Position numbers and translations under genes: made by a program. Below the pieces are notes generated by a model. That model did no database searches, was not told where the DNA came from, and was given only the letters and a program-made list of their open reading frames with translations. From the NCBI RefSeq assembly GCF_932526225.1, contig NC_064040.1:1428001-1488000 (forward strand): a stretch of DNA of 60,000 bases, given 5' to 3'. The DNA comes from Nematostella vectensis (lineage: Eukaryota > Cnidaria > Anthozoa > Actiniaria > Edwardsiidae). Of this stretch, positions 40,673-55,700 are shown piece by piece. The number at the start of each line of letters is the position of its first letter. The first letter of the stretch is position 1.

Positions 40673-43600
40673 GAAGTTATAAAACGAATAGAAGACCATT
40701 GGGTTTATATAAGGTTATGATTGTTTACATGTATTGAAGAGGATTGTGTAATCCCTATCGCGGATACGTAGCACATGATTATACAGATAAGAAGCTCATC
40801 TTGGTAACCGCCAAGTACTTTAGGTGGTTGAGGCTCAAGTTTATTTACAGATTCGCCGCCCGTAGCATCCCCGCTGTTCGTGGGAACAGATTCGCCGCCC
40901 GTAGCACCCAACTGTTCGTGGGAATGGAATCATTTTCGCTGTTTTGTGTTGTATCCCCCGCCTCTAAGGCAGGCTGTGGCCTGGTTTTAAGTACACAAAC
41001 TGCGGGTGCACGTAGCAAGAAACCTTACGGCGGTATACCACGCTGGGCACACCTTTCATTACCCCGGGATTTGCATGTTAGGCTTCTCAAGGCATCTCCT
41101 TTGATGGGAATTTTAAGAATTAGTTGCAAAACACATTTGATATCATTCGTAGACACCACATGCCTAATAGCATTGTAGTGGATTGGAGCATTTTTCACCC
41201 TCTCAACGGCGCATTAAAACAGAGTCAAACTATCAGCGCTATAATATGTTTTGACTTTCACATCTGCTTATATGACAACTGTGTTTTACTCTTCGTTCTA
41301 TTTTCGACTAAGATTAGTCAAGCTTCCTAGTCACAAGGTCGAGTATAGAGTCAAATGACATTTGAAGTAGTATTCCTTTTCTGAGCAAACCCCCATTAGT
41401 TAGTTTTCAGCAGTAGTATTTATTTTCTGAGCTAACCCCCATTAGCTAGTATTCAGCAATAGTATTTCTTTTTTATATTTTATCTATACGCATGTGTTTT
41501 ACATGTGTCACGTGGTTCGCGACATGAGACTTGTATGACTTGCGGTGAACTCGATAGAACATCTCTCTGCCGTAACCACGGTAACTAGAATCTCCCTCTC
41601 TGAGAGGGGCTTTTGAAATCGAAATCTTCGCGTGAGAGTATAAAAGGCTACACACTATCAGATGAATAGCCCACTTCACGCACCGGTTCCGATGGCAAAT
41701 GTTTCAGGATATTAGAATCGCAGACCCGCTCGTGAATGAGATGGAGCAAACTGAATCAAGCTCTAGAACCTTCGCTTTGCTGCATATTGCTAGCGCAGAG
41801 AAAGGATTGGTTACTCAGCCGGAAATATCACTGGTAAAGAAGTCTACCAAGTGCTTTAAAAACGTGTTTTTAGTCATGTCGTCTGGAAATTGAGACCATG
41901 TAGTCGTGATCAGTTTTAAGGAAATTAAGAAGGTGATACCGATAGGAGATTCTCGGCGTTCTGGAGTCGCACAAATGTCCGTATGGAAGAAATGCTATTT
42001 TTTTACAAACCCAGATGCACCTGTCAATCATTACATCCTCGGGGACCTAGCGCGTCGGGGTCGGCGTAACGAGGCGCGAGAACGAGGCTGCGGAGGGGGC
42101 GGGAGAGAAGAGAAACGAAAGAGAAGACTTCTTCTTGTTCCTTTATCTTTAGCCTTATCTCCCGCCCTCTACCCCCTCCGCAGGCCTTGTTCTCGCGCCT
42201 GTGACCTTAACCCTCTGGTTTTGCGAGGATGCTTTCATATAAGGCCTAATATATCTCAGAGATAACCATTTATAACAAATCTATTGCTTTTGATATAAGG
42301 CCTAATATATCTCAGAGATAAGCTTGTTTACAACAAATCTTTTGCCTTTCGTATAAGCCCTTTTATGTATATGTGTTTAGGTCTACATTATTTTTTTTTC
42401 CTTCTATAGAAGTTCAATGGGGATTTCCCTTCTAGAGAAACCGTGAGGGCAGCTTGTTGGCATCAATCTCTTCCGCTTTGTGTCCCCACACTGGTTTTCG
42501 TCAGAGAGATTACAAGCTCACTAGATAATCCGGGTTATCTTATCCTGGTCTCAGAACAAATATTGAACTCCTGTGAGATTGTCTTTATCGAAGATTTGAT
42601 CTCTCTGGGGTATTTCTGCGTTACGATATTATTAAAACGTACTGTGACTACATAATGGCCATTCTACATAACGTAATATAAAATATATACTCAGTAACGA
42701 CAAACTAGACTAGAAAGGGACATCACAATATATATTTGGTAATTGCTCAAGGAAAAGTTCCTTCCTACTGATAAAAAAATAATCATTTGTTTTAAAACAG
42801 CGTCTGGATATGGGCCTAAAGACCAACAGTGAAATCTTTAAAATAGTTCATAAAACGTCCAAGAAACATAGAGCGATCCAACACAATAAGTTGCTTTAAA
42901 TTGTTTTCTTTTATGTTTTGGTATGGAGTTTGACGGAATATCGCCGTTTATATTTTGCCTCTGGCACCGAAAACCACAAACACTCAGTAAGAATTCAAGT
43001 TCAGTCGCAAATATTTCCCCACAAAGAGATCAACCCTTATGACAAACAATCTCCAGCTTTTTCCCCATTTCTTTATCGGAACAGCAGTAGCTCGTATTCT
43101 CTAATTTATTTCTAAATGCATACCTGGACCAATACTGATAACACACTCGTGGCATGACAAAGAAAGATGCAATAAATTGGCTATAAAGGAATAGCAAGAA
43201 AAAGAGTTCCATATATTCCATATGATAAAGTCACGTGATCTGGCACGTGAGGCGATTGTCACGATATCGTGCGTCATTCTCTCATATGCTGTAAACCTCT
43301 AATTGGACCCTTGAGGTGCTGAATCAGACCTATATCAGGTAGGCTTTCTCATCGGAGAAAAGAGATGGTTATCTACTCAGATATTGTCTTTGCGGATTAC
43401 TGTGAAGTGACCAGATTTCATGATTGGCCACTCAGCCAAGTGGTAAAATCTATTGGACGCGTTAGTAGAACATGCTTTTTAGATTTTTTTAATAAAATTT
43501 TTGCAATGATTAGAAACCTCGTTAATTTTACCTTAAGCGTTCTATTTCGGTAAGGCCCTTTAAGTGAAAGTTAAAAGAAAGCAATCCATTCATGAGGTTA

Positions 43601-44340
43601 TACATGAAGTACCAACCCAGTGATCCATTCATGGATTCGACGTTTTGCGGGTAGTCGTGTTTTTTTTGTTTGTTCTGTTGCTGTGCGCATGCGCGTGAGA
43701 TCGCGCTAATCTCCTCGCGGCGATGTTAAGGCGGACTTGCTATCAAGTCGACTCATCGGGAAATAGGGTGTCGAAATCTCACGTGTAAATTATTAGTTAT
43801 CGTTCAAATCTTTTCTATGAATAAATCAAGACGCCCTTCGGCATCACTCTGGCTCCGGAAACTCCCACACGTTAGTGATGATATTTTATCTAGCATCCTT
43901 AATTGACACCTTTGTTGATTTCAAGTTCTAATGTGAGAAATATTATTTCTCTATGAAGAGAAAACAGCAAAAAAAAAAAAAAAAAAAAAAGAACAATCAT
44001 CCAGACGACAAAAGCGCTAGCTTATAAAGGAAATAATATTAATTATAAAGATAAAAATATCAAAGCTAGCTTATAAAGGAAATAATATTAATTATAAAGA
44101 AAAGATTATTATCGCTAACTTATAAAGGAAATAAAATTTAGTAGAAAGAAAATAATAATAATAATGATAAAATAATAATCATAATATTCATTTAATCTAT
44201 TTAGAGTAAGAGGGTTTTTTATTTGTTGTTTATGTTAAGTTATCTTTTATATATCTTTTTTTGTGTCTAATGCAATAATCTCGGAAAAATCAATAAAGAC
44301 TTTTACCATTAAAGAAAATCGGAATCGGAAAAATTGCTAT
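40673..44340. other. Intergenic region with small duplications
   Basis: No gene recognised. Small tandem copies lie at 40850-40925 (39 bp x2, cagattcgccgcccgtagca), 41345-41475 (about 57 bp x2), 42235-42345 (57 bp x2, cctaatatatctcagagata) and 44005-44130 (gcttataaaggaaataat x3). A run of about 20 A is at 43970-43991. The 144-codon ORF at 40744 shows no family likeness. Confidence 0.6.
42072..42200. mobile_element. MITE family 3, G+C-rich palindrome
   Basis: About 129 bp. The left arm aggcgcgagaacgaggctgc then ggagggggcgggaga is mirrored by tctcccgccctctaccccct then ccgcaggccttgttctcgcgcct. Single copy in the window. Confidence 0.6.
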
Positions 44341-47300
44341 TACAACACATACACACGTACCTCTCGTACTCCTTGTACACACGTACCTCTCATACACCTT
44401 GTACACACGCACCTCTCAGACACCTTGTACACACGCACCTCTCAGACACCTTGTACACACGCACCTCTCATACACCTTGTACACACGCACCTCTCAGACA
44501 CCTTGTACACACGCACCTCTCATACACCTTGTACACACGCACCTCTCAGACACCTTGTACACACGCACCTCTCATACACCTTGTACACACGCACCTCTCA
44601 GACACCTTGTACACACGCACCTCTCGTACACCTTGTACACACGTACCTCTCATACACCTTGTACACACGCACCTCTCATACACCTTGTACACACGCACCT
44701 CTCGTACACCTTGTACACACGCACCTCTCAGACACCTTGTACACACGCACCTCTCATACACCTTGTACACACGTACCTCTCATACACCTTGTACACACGC
44801 ACCTCTCATACACCTTGTACACACGCACCTCTCGTACACCTTGTACACACGTACCTCTCATACACCTTGTACACACGCACCTCTCATACACCTTGTACAC
44901 ACGCACCTCTCGTACACCTTGTACACACGCACCTCTCAGACACCTTGTACACACGCACCTCTCATACACCTTGTACACACGCACCTCTCAGACACCTTGT
45001 ACACACGCACCTCTCGTACACCTTGTACACACGTACCTCTCATACACCTTGTACACACGCACCTCTCAGACACCTTGTACACACGCATCTCTCAGACACC
45101 TTGTACACACGCACCTCTCATACACCTTGTACACACGCATCTCTCATACACCTTGTTCACACGCACCTCTCATACACCTTGTACACACGCATCTCTCATA
45201 CACCTTGTTCACACGCACCTCTCAGGCACCTTGTACACACGCACCTCTCAGACACCTTGTACACACGCACCTCTCATACACCTTGTACACACGCACCTCT
45301 CATACACCTTGTACACACGCACCTCTCATACACCTTGTACACACGCACCTCTCAGGCACCTTGTACACACGCACCTCTCAGACACCTTGTACACACGCAC
45401 CTCTCAGACACCTTGTACACACGCACCTCTCATACACCTTGTACACACGCACCTCTCATACACCTTGTACACACGCACCTCTCATACACCTTGTACACAC
45501 GTACCTCTCGTACACCTTGTACACACGCACCTCTCATACACCTTGTACACACGCACCTCTCATACACCTTGTACACACGCACCTCTCATACACCTTGTAC
45601 ACACGCACCTCTCGTACACCTTGTACACACGCACCTCTCATACACCTTGTACACACGCACCTCTCAGACACATTGTACACACGCACCTCTCATACACCTT
45701 GTACACACGTACATCTTGTACACACGCACCTCTCGTACACCTTGTACACACGCACCTCTCAGACACCTTGTACACACGCACCTCTCAGGCACCTTGTACA
45801 CACGCACCTCTCATACACCTTGTACACACGTACCTCTCGTACACCTTGTACACACGCACCTCTCATACACCTTGTACACACGCACCTCTCATACACCTTG
45901 TACACACGCACCTCTTATACACCTTGTACACACGCACCTCTCAGGCACCTTGTACACACGCACCTCTCAGACACCTTGTACACACGCACCTCTCAGACAC
46001 CTTGTACACACGCACCTCTCATACACCTTGTACACACGCACCTCTCATACACCTTGTACACACGCACCTCTCATACACCTTGTACACACGTACCTCTCGT
46101 ACACCTTGTACACACGCACCTCTCAGACACCTTGTACACACGCACCTCTCATACACCTTGTACACACGCACCTCTCGTACACCTTGTACACACGCACCTC
46201 TCAGACACCTTGTACACACGCACCTCTCGTACACCTTTCACACACGCACCTCTCGTACACCTTGTACACACGCACCTCTCATACACCTTGTACACACGCA
46301 CCTCACATACCTTGTACACACGCACCTCTCGTACACCTTGTACACACGCACCTCACATACCTTGTACACACGCACCTCCCGTACACCTTGTACACACACA
46401 CCTCTCATACACCTTGTACACACGCACCTCTCATACACCTTGTACACACGCACCTCCCGTACACCTTGTACACACACACCTCTCATACACCTTGTACACA
46501 CGCACCTCTCAGGCACCTTGTACACACGCACCTCTCATACACCTTGTACACACGTACCTCTCGTACACCTTGTACACACGCACCTCTCATACACCTTGTA
46601 CACACGCACCTCTCATACACCTTGTACACACGCACCTCTCATACACCTTGTACACACGCACCTCTCATACACCTTGTACACACGCACCTCTCAGACACAT
46701 TGTACACACGCACCTCTCATACACCTTGTACACACGTACCTCTCGTACATCTTGTACACACGCACCTCTCATACACCTTGTACACACGCACCTCTCGTAC
46801 ACCTTGTACACACACACCTCTCGTACACCTTGTACACACGCACCTCTCATACACCTTGTTCACACGCACATCTCGTACACCTTTCACACACACACACACC
46901 TCTCGTACACCTTGTACACACGCACCTCACATACACCTTGTACACACGCGCACCTCACATACACCTTGTACACCTACGCACCTCACATACACCTTTCACA
47001 CACACCTCTCGTACACCTTGTACACAGGCACCTCACATACACCTTGTACACACGCACCTCTCGTACTCCTTGTACACAGGCACCTCACATACCTTGTACA
47101 CACACGCACCTCTCGTACACCTTGTACACACGCACCTCTCGTACACCTTGTACACACGCACCTCTCGTACACCTTGTACACACACACCTCTCGTACACCT
47201 TGTACACACACACACCTCTCGTACACCTCGTACACAGGCACCTCACATACACCTTGTACACACGCACCTCTCGTACACCTTGTACGCACGCACCTCTCAT

Positions 47301-48493
47301 ACACCTTGTACACACGCACCTCTCGTACACCTTGTACACACGCACCTCTCGTACACCTTGTACGCACGCACCTCTCATACACCTTGTACACACGCACCTC
47401 TCGTACACCTTGTACACACGCACCTCTCAGACACATTGTACACACACGTATCTCGCATACACCTTTTACACACGTACCTCTCGTACACCTTGTACACACG
47501 CAACTCTCGTACACCTTGTACACACGCGCACCTCTCGTACAGCTTGTACACACGCACCTCCCGTACACCTTGTACACACGCACCTCTCGTAAACCTTGTA
47601 CACACGCACCTCTCAGACACCTTGTACACACGCACCTCTCGTACACCTTTCACACACACACCTCTCGTACACCTTGTACACACGCACCTCGCATACACCT
47701 TGTACACACGCACCTCTCGAACACCTTGTACACACGCACCTCTCGTACACCTTGTACACACGCACCTCTGGTACACCTTGTACACACGTACCTCTCATAC
47801 ACCTTGTACACACGTACCTCTCGTACACCTTGTACACACGCACCTCTCGTACACCTTGTACACACACACCTCTCGTACACCTTGTACACACACACCTCTC
47901 GTACACCTTGTACACGCGCACCTCTCAGACACCTTGTACACGCGCACCTCTCATACACCTTGTACACACACACACCTCTCATACACCTTGTACACACACG
48001 TATCTCTCATACACCTTTCACACACACACCTCTCGTACACCTTGTTCACACGCACCTCTCGTACACCTTGTACACACGCACCTCTCATACACCTTGTACA
48101 CGCGCACCTCTCAGACACCTTGTACACGCGCACCTCTCATACACCTTGTACACACGCACCTCTCATACACCTTGTACACACACGTATCTCTCATACGCCT
48201 TTCACACACACACCTCTCGTACACCTTGTTCACACGCACCTCTCGTACACCTTGTACACGCGCACCTCTCATACACCTTGTACACACGCACCTCTTATAC
48301 ACCTTGTACACACACGTATCTCTCATACGCCTTTCACACACACACCTCTCGTACACCTTGTTCACACGCACCTCTCGTACACCTTGTACACACGCACCTC
48401 TCATACACCTTGTACACGCGCACCTCTCATACACCTTGTACACGCGCACCTCACATACACCTTGTACACCTACGCACCTCACATACACCTTTG
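44341..48493. repeat. 26-bp minisatellite, about 160 copies
   Basis: Unit cacctctcatacaccttgta plus cacacg with variants at the ctc-at/ag/gt position. The unit has no stop in any forward frame, and 26 is not a multiple of 3. All three plus-strand frames therefore stay open for over 4 kb with a 26-residue repeat. The left 2 kb is very uniform. The right end (46900-48490) is diverged, contains cacaca expansions and shows a higher-order unit (gtatctctcatacgcctttc near 48000, 48180 and 48310). Confidence 0.95.
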
Positions 48494-49649
48494 GTATTTT
48501 GAATAAATTGCGCCAATGATTTTCCCGCCTTAATCTCGTAGTTCCCAGATGATTGAGCATAAACGTTGCTGGCAACCTGGTCATTTGTCATGGCGACAGT
48601 CGCCTCCCAATAGGATGAGTTATCGTCTTATCTTTTTTTTTTTTTAATTGCTGCTGTGTTTTTTATTCGTGTTTTACTGATTACAAGACTCGAAATTGAC
48701 GATATTATAATATAATATCTTCATCTCCTTGCATAATAAATTACATCTTGCTTAAGAAATATGATAACATTTGCTTCACCGCGTGAATATTTGAGGCCAT
48801 TTGAAGCCATTTTCAGCTGTGTTTAGCCATGTTGTTTGTGTTCTCGTGAGTTGGCTGTATTCCGGTGTTACGTAATTTCACCTGTTGGAGACTAGTTTGT
48901 TATTTTTCGTGCTTCCTTTCGTTTGGTGTTTATTTTCCCTGCTTCTTTTCGCTCAAAACACGAGCAAGGTATTTGAAGGATGTGGTTGATACGGGGGTAA
49001 ACTGAACGCAAAGCAAAATTCTAATTTCACGGTTTTTCATTAGCGTGAGATGAATGAGTGTAAATCGGTGTATTTAATTAAGCAAGCCCGCGTACGCCTT
49101 CCACTTACTTTTGTTCGTTTATTTTGTACTTAGAAGTACACATATCAGGATTTTATTGCACACAAAAAGCTTAGGCAAATCTGAAGAGAAGATCTTGTCT
49201 TAATTCTTAATCTTCGTATGAAAAGTTAATGAATAGCCCGGCAAATATGACTTTTTGCCCAAGTTTAATAACTGTTAAAACTGTGTATATGTAGTGTCAA
49301 CATAAAGTGAATCAACCAAAAAGAACAAACTCTAGAGGGACATGAACGTTACTGAGGTTTATTTAGTTTGTATTGTACGATTTGGCAATACGAATATGTC
49401 TTTTGTTGGCAACTCGTTTTTTGCTAGGATTTCCTCCCGCAAATGATTGTTCAAGTTAATACGCATTGATCCATGGACAAATTGATGCAACGGATTAAAA
49501 GTGAATACCAAGCAATAGGCACGTTGTGTCAACCGCGAGTCAATCATTATTCGCCACGAGCGAACACGTTCACTTTTCGCTAGAAGCATGACAAGATTTT
49601 TGAAAAAAAAAAAATGAACTTGTGGTAGTTGTTAATGACGAGCTTTTGG
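48494..49649. other. Intergenic region upstream of the Kv gene
   Basis: No ORF or repeat of note, apart from homopolymer T near 48632 and A near 49603. It presumably contains the Kv regulatory region. Confidence 0.5.
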
Positions 49650-49655
49650 TATAAA
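49650..49655 (+). promoter_or_regulatory. Candidate TATA box of the Kv gene
   Basis: TATAAA in ttttggtataaatgtg, 143 bp before the proposed ATG. Supported only by motif and position. Confidence 0.35.
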
Positions 49656-49792
49656 TGTGCCGCAGCTGCTGCAGTCATTTCAATATTTAATGAGTCGCCG
49701 ATTTCACCCGACGGTCAATGGATTCATCGTTAGATTGCGTAGCTTGGGAACATGCCGCCATTTGCGCGCGCTGATGTGACTTTTTCGTGAAC

Positions 49793-52700
49793 ATGAGAAA
49801 AACTGAGGTCTCGCATGGCATCTACACAAGCCCTGGAGATCGTAGGCTTGTTATTAACGTGGGGGGACGAAGGTACGAGACATTCCAGAGTACTCTCGCT
49901 AGCATTCCCGATACTCGGCTGGCTTGGATCGCGGGGAGACCGCACGAGACCCCAGAGTATGACACAAGCCACAACGAGTACTTCTTTGACCGCCACTCGG
50001 CCATTTTTGAGGATATTCTCAACTATTACCGTACCGGCAAACTACACTGTCCGCGTGGGGTTTGCAGCGCTGTATTCGAGGAGGAATTATCGTTTTGGGG
50101 GATTGATGAGGAACAAATGGAGCCATGTTGCTGGCCTGAATACACTCGCCAGAGAACAGCCATCGAGGACCTGCGGATATTCAATGGGAATGCCTCAGAT
50201 GCGAGTTTGAACTCGGAAAATACATTGAATAACGCGGACTGTGTTTTGCCTGGCCGCAAGGCGTCAGAAGACCGTAAAGGCCTAAGAGGATTTTATAGGT
50301 TGGTTCAACCGATCATATGGAGAACCCTAGAAGAACCTTTCTCCTCTTGTACAGCTAAGGTAATACCCATTCTCGCCACTCTTTTATTCATGGACGCACT
50401 TGCCTCACAAACTGGCAAAAGCTAGTTCCTAAAAATGAATATTTGTTTTGCACACATGTGCGATTCTTGGCGCGTTTCCGACAGAAACCATCCATGTTAG
50501 AAGTACTTGCAATTTGGTAAATGCGATCCCACATAAACCTTATCGGGTTATTACGCATGGCAAGGCAAAAGGCAGGGAACATTAGCAACAATTTAGATCC
50601 TGTCATCTAGGAAAAGCTCAGTAAAAACAACTCGTGCAGACTATTGTTTGAGTGATATCAAACACCGGAAAATGAGCACGAGATAGCTCAAGAACCTCAG
50701 ACGCATTTAAAATTCAAATTCGGCAGGTTTGCCCATACACAGCCATTATCCACCATTTTAGGCCATTTAAAAATGCTTATGAAATTGTAGCGGTCTTGGA
50801 TGGTCTTGCTATCGGCAGCATATTAACGATACAAACGCACTAACACCTGCCTAGCATTTCGTTTGAAAACTGCGAAAGGGTCGCACTGTTTTGAAAAAAA
50901 TAAGCTTCGCCCATTGAAAACCTCTTATCCGCTAGTATGTTTGTTATGCACGTCGCGCGGCTTTTTCTCTTGAATGATGGCGAAATGTTCACCTGCGTGC
51001 GACACGTTACGTGTGCTATTGTGCTAGATATAGATGTCTTATGAGTTTGCTTGGCGCCTTTATGGTATGTAGGCGCGCTGTTCGGCTTATTATACTAACT
51101 TTTATTATGTCGTTAGCTTGGCGTCAATGAAGACATATTTGATGAAGAATATTTACTGTTTTCCTTCGATAAACCAAAAAAATTTTAACATTTATTTATT
51201 TCCCACTTTCCACCTAGCGGTTGTGTTGTTCCTTTTTGTACTTTAGCTTAGCAGGTGACTTGATGTACAAAACAATTTCTAATGCATTAGAGTCTGCCGC
51301 TAACTCGGAATCCCATTATGTCATTTCGTTGTCAAATATACTTTAATGAACTGCTTCAATTACCAGTCTATAAGCCACCACTGTTTTCGCGTATAAACGC
51401 TTCGTATCATTCTTAATTTCATGTTTTTTATCAACCGAGTCCCGCCTTCTTATCACTCATTCATCTAGCTTTCCTATTCTCCCGAAGCCTCGATCATTTC
51501 ATATTTATCTTATTTCTTGTCTGTCGTTTGTCTGAGCCCCCGAACTCTTATTATTTCCACTTTGTGGTGTTAGCCCCAGTCACTTAATAAGCACATTGTG
51601 GAGATACAACAATGATTTTACAGATTCTACAGCTCTCGTATAGTAAGTTTCAGGTGATTTTATTTTCGAAAATTATTATGGAAAAATTAAACTTCTAAGG
51701 AAACGAAAGAAAGTTAACGGCTAAAGCTCGTTTCTTGTCACATGTCCACTTGTTTCACGCATGCGTATTACATGTTTCTCTATGCATGTATCTCACGGAA
51801 CACCGGCATTTTTTACAAATTGCGACACCACCTTTCCCCCATACTCGGACAAATTAATCACAATTTATCCTTACCTGTGCTATTGTTGCATGGGGTAGTG
51901 CCTATAAGATCCACATGAAACGACTACAAATAAAAAAGCATATTGCTTGGGTAATATTCTTTGAAACGTAATATGGCGAATTCACTCCAGCTGCCCTTCC
52001 GCTACTCAATCTTCTTGACGCTAACACTATATAACAACTACAGGTATAGAGAACTACAGATATTCATGTACAACTTGCATAAGCAAAAGCTACCCCATAT
52101 TTTCACCAATTCGTTAACCTATGCCAAATACATACACCCTTATAACACAAAATGCGCCTCCCAAAACTGCCTATACAAACCTCAAAAGTCTATCTACCCG
52201 CGGGGTCTTAATAGTGACGACTTTTTTTTTAGTACGAACCCGCGTAGAGATATATAAAATTCTATTTGTCCATAGCGCGCGCTATTATAGAATGTGCGAT
52301 TTTTTCTCAGTTGTAATGTTTTTGCGTAAATAAGCTTGTAACGAACGATTCACCTTCTTCAGTCTGCCTTGAAGAAGTCTTAATTAATAAGACGAAAATT
52401 TGGCAGAGTCGAATTCCAGTTTTTGGTGTATTATTTATTTATTTGTTTGTTTGTTTATTTATTTATCGCTTTTGCTTGTTCGGACTCCGCGTCACGTGGT
52501 TTCGACTCTTCTCATTCTCTGCGAAGTATCTTGGAGGTTTTTTTGGCAAGTTCAAGCTATGAATTGTCTAAATTACCTTCGTATGAGTTCTCGCGGCTAT
52601 CAAAGTGTATTTTTCACTGGTGTGAGATCATTTTCACTACAGTTTTCTAGAGTTATAGAGGGAATTTAGCATGGATATCTTATCGATGGCGACTGACGAT

Positions 52701-55700
52701 GCTGTCAACAAAAACGCGAGACGTTTGGCGTTGCCAAATATCCCCAGAAATTTGTGGCTACCTGTGGTCGTCTCCTCCGATGTGGAGTGTTTATTTGCCC
52801 GAGTGAGTGATTGTCAAACTAACCCAACGCCTATCAAGGCGGGTATACAAATCAACCCAATGCCTATGGACTGGTAGCAAATTGGATTCAATGATCCGTC
52901 CAAACCCCATTGCCTGATGGCTGTATGGCTTTGGGCGAAGAAACAGCATACAAAATTAAACAATACTATACAAATCTGAAAACCAGCTGACCCAATGCCC
53001 AAGATGGGCGGAAATTTGTTACAAAGGGCCAGTGAGCCTCATTACAATTGCCAATTATTGACAACAGTCAAATCACAACTTTGAAAGCTGCCGTCTAGAC
53101 TTCCTTTGAAGAAACGAAAAAAAGAGCTGCTCCCAATTCATCGAAATTAGATGATCTTGCAAACAATTACAAAAATCATTCAGCCAATTTTATTGCCTGG
53201 CTAAAACAATGAATACATGTATTCCTAGAACAAACTTTCAATACTCTTGCAGAAGTTATGGCTATCAATCCAGCTCTAATGCTAGAAAAACTGGCTCTGA
53301 ATTTCTAAATTTAAGAGGAGGCATAGATTGCAATGGCTGTAGCTAGAAATGTATTTTACCCTTTTCAACAATACGCTATATAATAAAATAATGGGAAAGC
53401 GGGGATGGGAAAAATGTACCGCTGGTGGTCGACTTATTTGTCGTACCAAACGCATAGGGACAGCTTGCTAGAGGAGCCAAAACAAGGCAAACAAAACCAG
53501 TAGAGGAAAGAAATGCGTAGCTTATTAAACACTAACAAGGTCATTACACATTACTTTGGAGTAAATTTATCCTAGAGCCCGTGATCTAACAATCCAGTCT
53601 CCGAGCACTTCACTATCTTGAAGATACTTCTAGTTTTAGTGTAATAGCGGAGCCGGAGCCCCATAGGTATAGAAATATGGTATAGCTATGCGACTCAGTT
53701 TTTGTGGTAATCGTGTGGGCACCCTTTGGTGTCACAATCCAGTAATCCAGCCGCTCAACTCCCAGGCCCCACTTGGTCTTACGCGTTTTTACCGCCTCAT
53801 TTTAGTGCTTCAAAGTTCGTATGTTCACAGAAAAAAAAGGCAGCTTGGAAATTGTTTTAAATGAGAAAATATGCGGATTCAAGTGGGCTGAAGTCTTTGA
53901 GGAACCGTTTTGTCTGAAGTACGAGCCGATAGTAAAATCTACCCGAGTGTTCGTGAATCCCGCCCGTCGCAGCAGATAAAAGAGGACTATGATTGAAGAG
54001 AGACTCTACACTATCATTCGACTAATATTCATTCACGTCTATATCTATGTAAGGAGATCCTGAGAAGGAAGGGCCTTTGGATTGATGTCTGTTTCCAGCT
54101 ATAAAAAATATTCACTTGTGTCGACGAGTTCCTTACTTGCAGAAAGTAGACAAGTTCACAGCTTACAACAAAAAGCGAACACAATCACACAAGCGACAAA
54201 CAGAAAGCGACGAAAAAATACACTGCCAAGGTAAGACGAGATTTGTATTGAGAATATGACAGTTGCTTTTCTTTTATTGTTGTGCTTTTATAATGCTCAT
54301 TTGTATTGAGAATATGACAGTTGCTTTTCTTTTATTGTTGTGCTTTTATAATGCTCATTTGTTCGTGTTATGTTTTCCGTGACCGATCGCTCAAACCAGA
54401 GCGCTCAAACTAAAACACAGTACCAGTTTGACGTCTAGATGCCATATCAAAGTCATCTATCCTTGTTTTGATTGGCTAAAATGCCATCTACTTGAATTCC
54501 GATTGGCTTATAATTTTGGCTTGCACTTGAATGGTTTTTATTCCACTGACAATCGCCATGAAAATGTTAAATTCGTAATAAATTCGTAAGTACTTAGTTC
54601 TATAAGTTCTATAAATTCAGGCTTATATTCCTCAAGGTAAGTAAAAATTTATTAACGACAAAAATACGTAGTAGTCTAATTACTGTATCAATGTCACTTA
54701 GCTTGTTCGATTTATACATACAGTTTCTAGAGTTTGCTTTTAGAATTCGTGGTTCAATCAAACAATTTGAGCATGACAACAACCTTTGATATTCTTCTAT
54801 CTCTATACTTTATTGACAGCGTTGAGATTATTAATGAAGGCTGACAAATATCATCCTGTCATATATTGCTAAAGAAGACCTTTCTTGTCTTTATATTCTG
54901 TGTATTTAGTCTTTTCGAAGATACAACAACTTTTCAACATTTTATCATAACAACATAAACTTTACAAAGAGAATAAGTGACTTACGCTAAGGGATCACGT
55001 GAATGTTTGGGTGGCAAACTAGTGTGCGCTCAGCCTTTTGTGGCAAAATAACAGCAACAAAAAGCAACTTATTAAGCGCTTACGAAAGAAAACAGATCTC
55101 TTTTTTTCAGAAAGGGTTTAGTTTCATTTAAAGATTTTATTTCTTCGTTGTTCTCTGGTGTGACGGGCGCAGTCATTTCTGATTTTTTCGTTTGATCATT
55201 TTGTTGTGAATTTGCCACCCAAAAAGGTCACGTGATCTCTTGGCGCAAGTCCCCTGTTTTCTCATCGAAATTAAAACCCAAAATATGGAACCCCTATTAC
55301 CTACACCCATTTCCTTAAGGTTATATTGTCTGCATCTTGTATACTATCTAATGTGTTTTTTATTCAAATAGTTGTGGAAAATTAGTAAGGTTATAAATGG
55401 CATGATCAAAATATTGTTTCGCAAGAAAAAAAAACTTAATTATTTTCACTTTTATTTAGGTAAAACCAACCAAGGACTACCTGAGGGCCGTGATTGATGC
55501 TAAAGGCTGGAAGGCATGAAAAATAGGCGATTGTCTTTAAAATAAAATAGGAGATTTCTTACTTTGATACAGGCTTGACATTTTTATTTAGCACTTTTAG
55601 TAATATCAAGGATATTTTTCCACAAACTGCTTCCCAAGTAAAATTTTTGTGTATTTTAATTTCCTTGGTGGTGGAGTATCACTAGTAAGTGATAGATGAA

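Noticed and set aside
40744-41178. 144-codon ORF after the GPCR
   Set aside because: Contains a small tandem duplication, no family resemblance, low-complexity composition.
44341-48493. T-box or other transcription-factor site array in the 26-bp repeat (aaggtgta)
   Set aside because: Only a loose match to a half-site; no independent support.
44263-48519. Three overlapping plus-strand ORFs of 1109-1390 codons, plus shorter minus ORFs
   Set aside because: They are frames of the same 26-bp satellite, open only because the unit lacks stops. No start context, no non-repeat domain.
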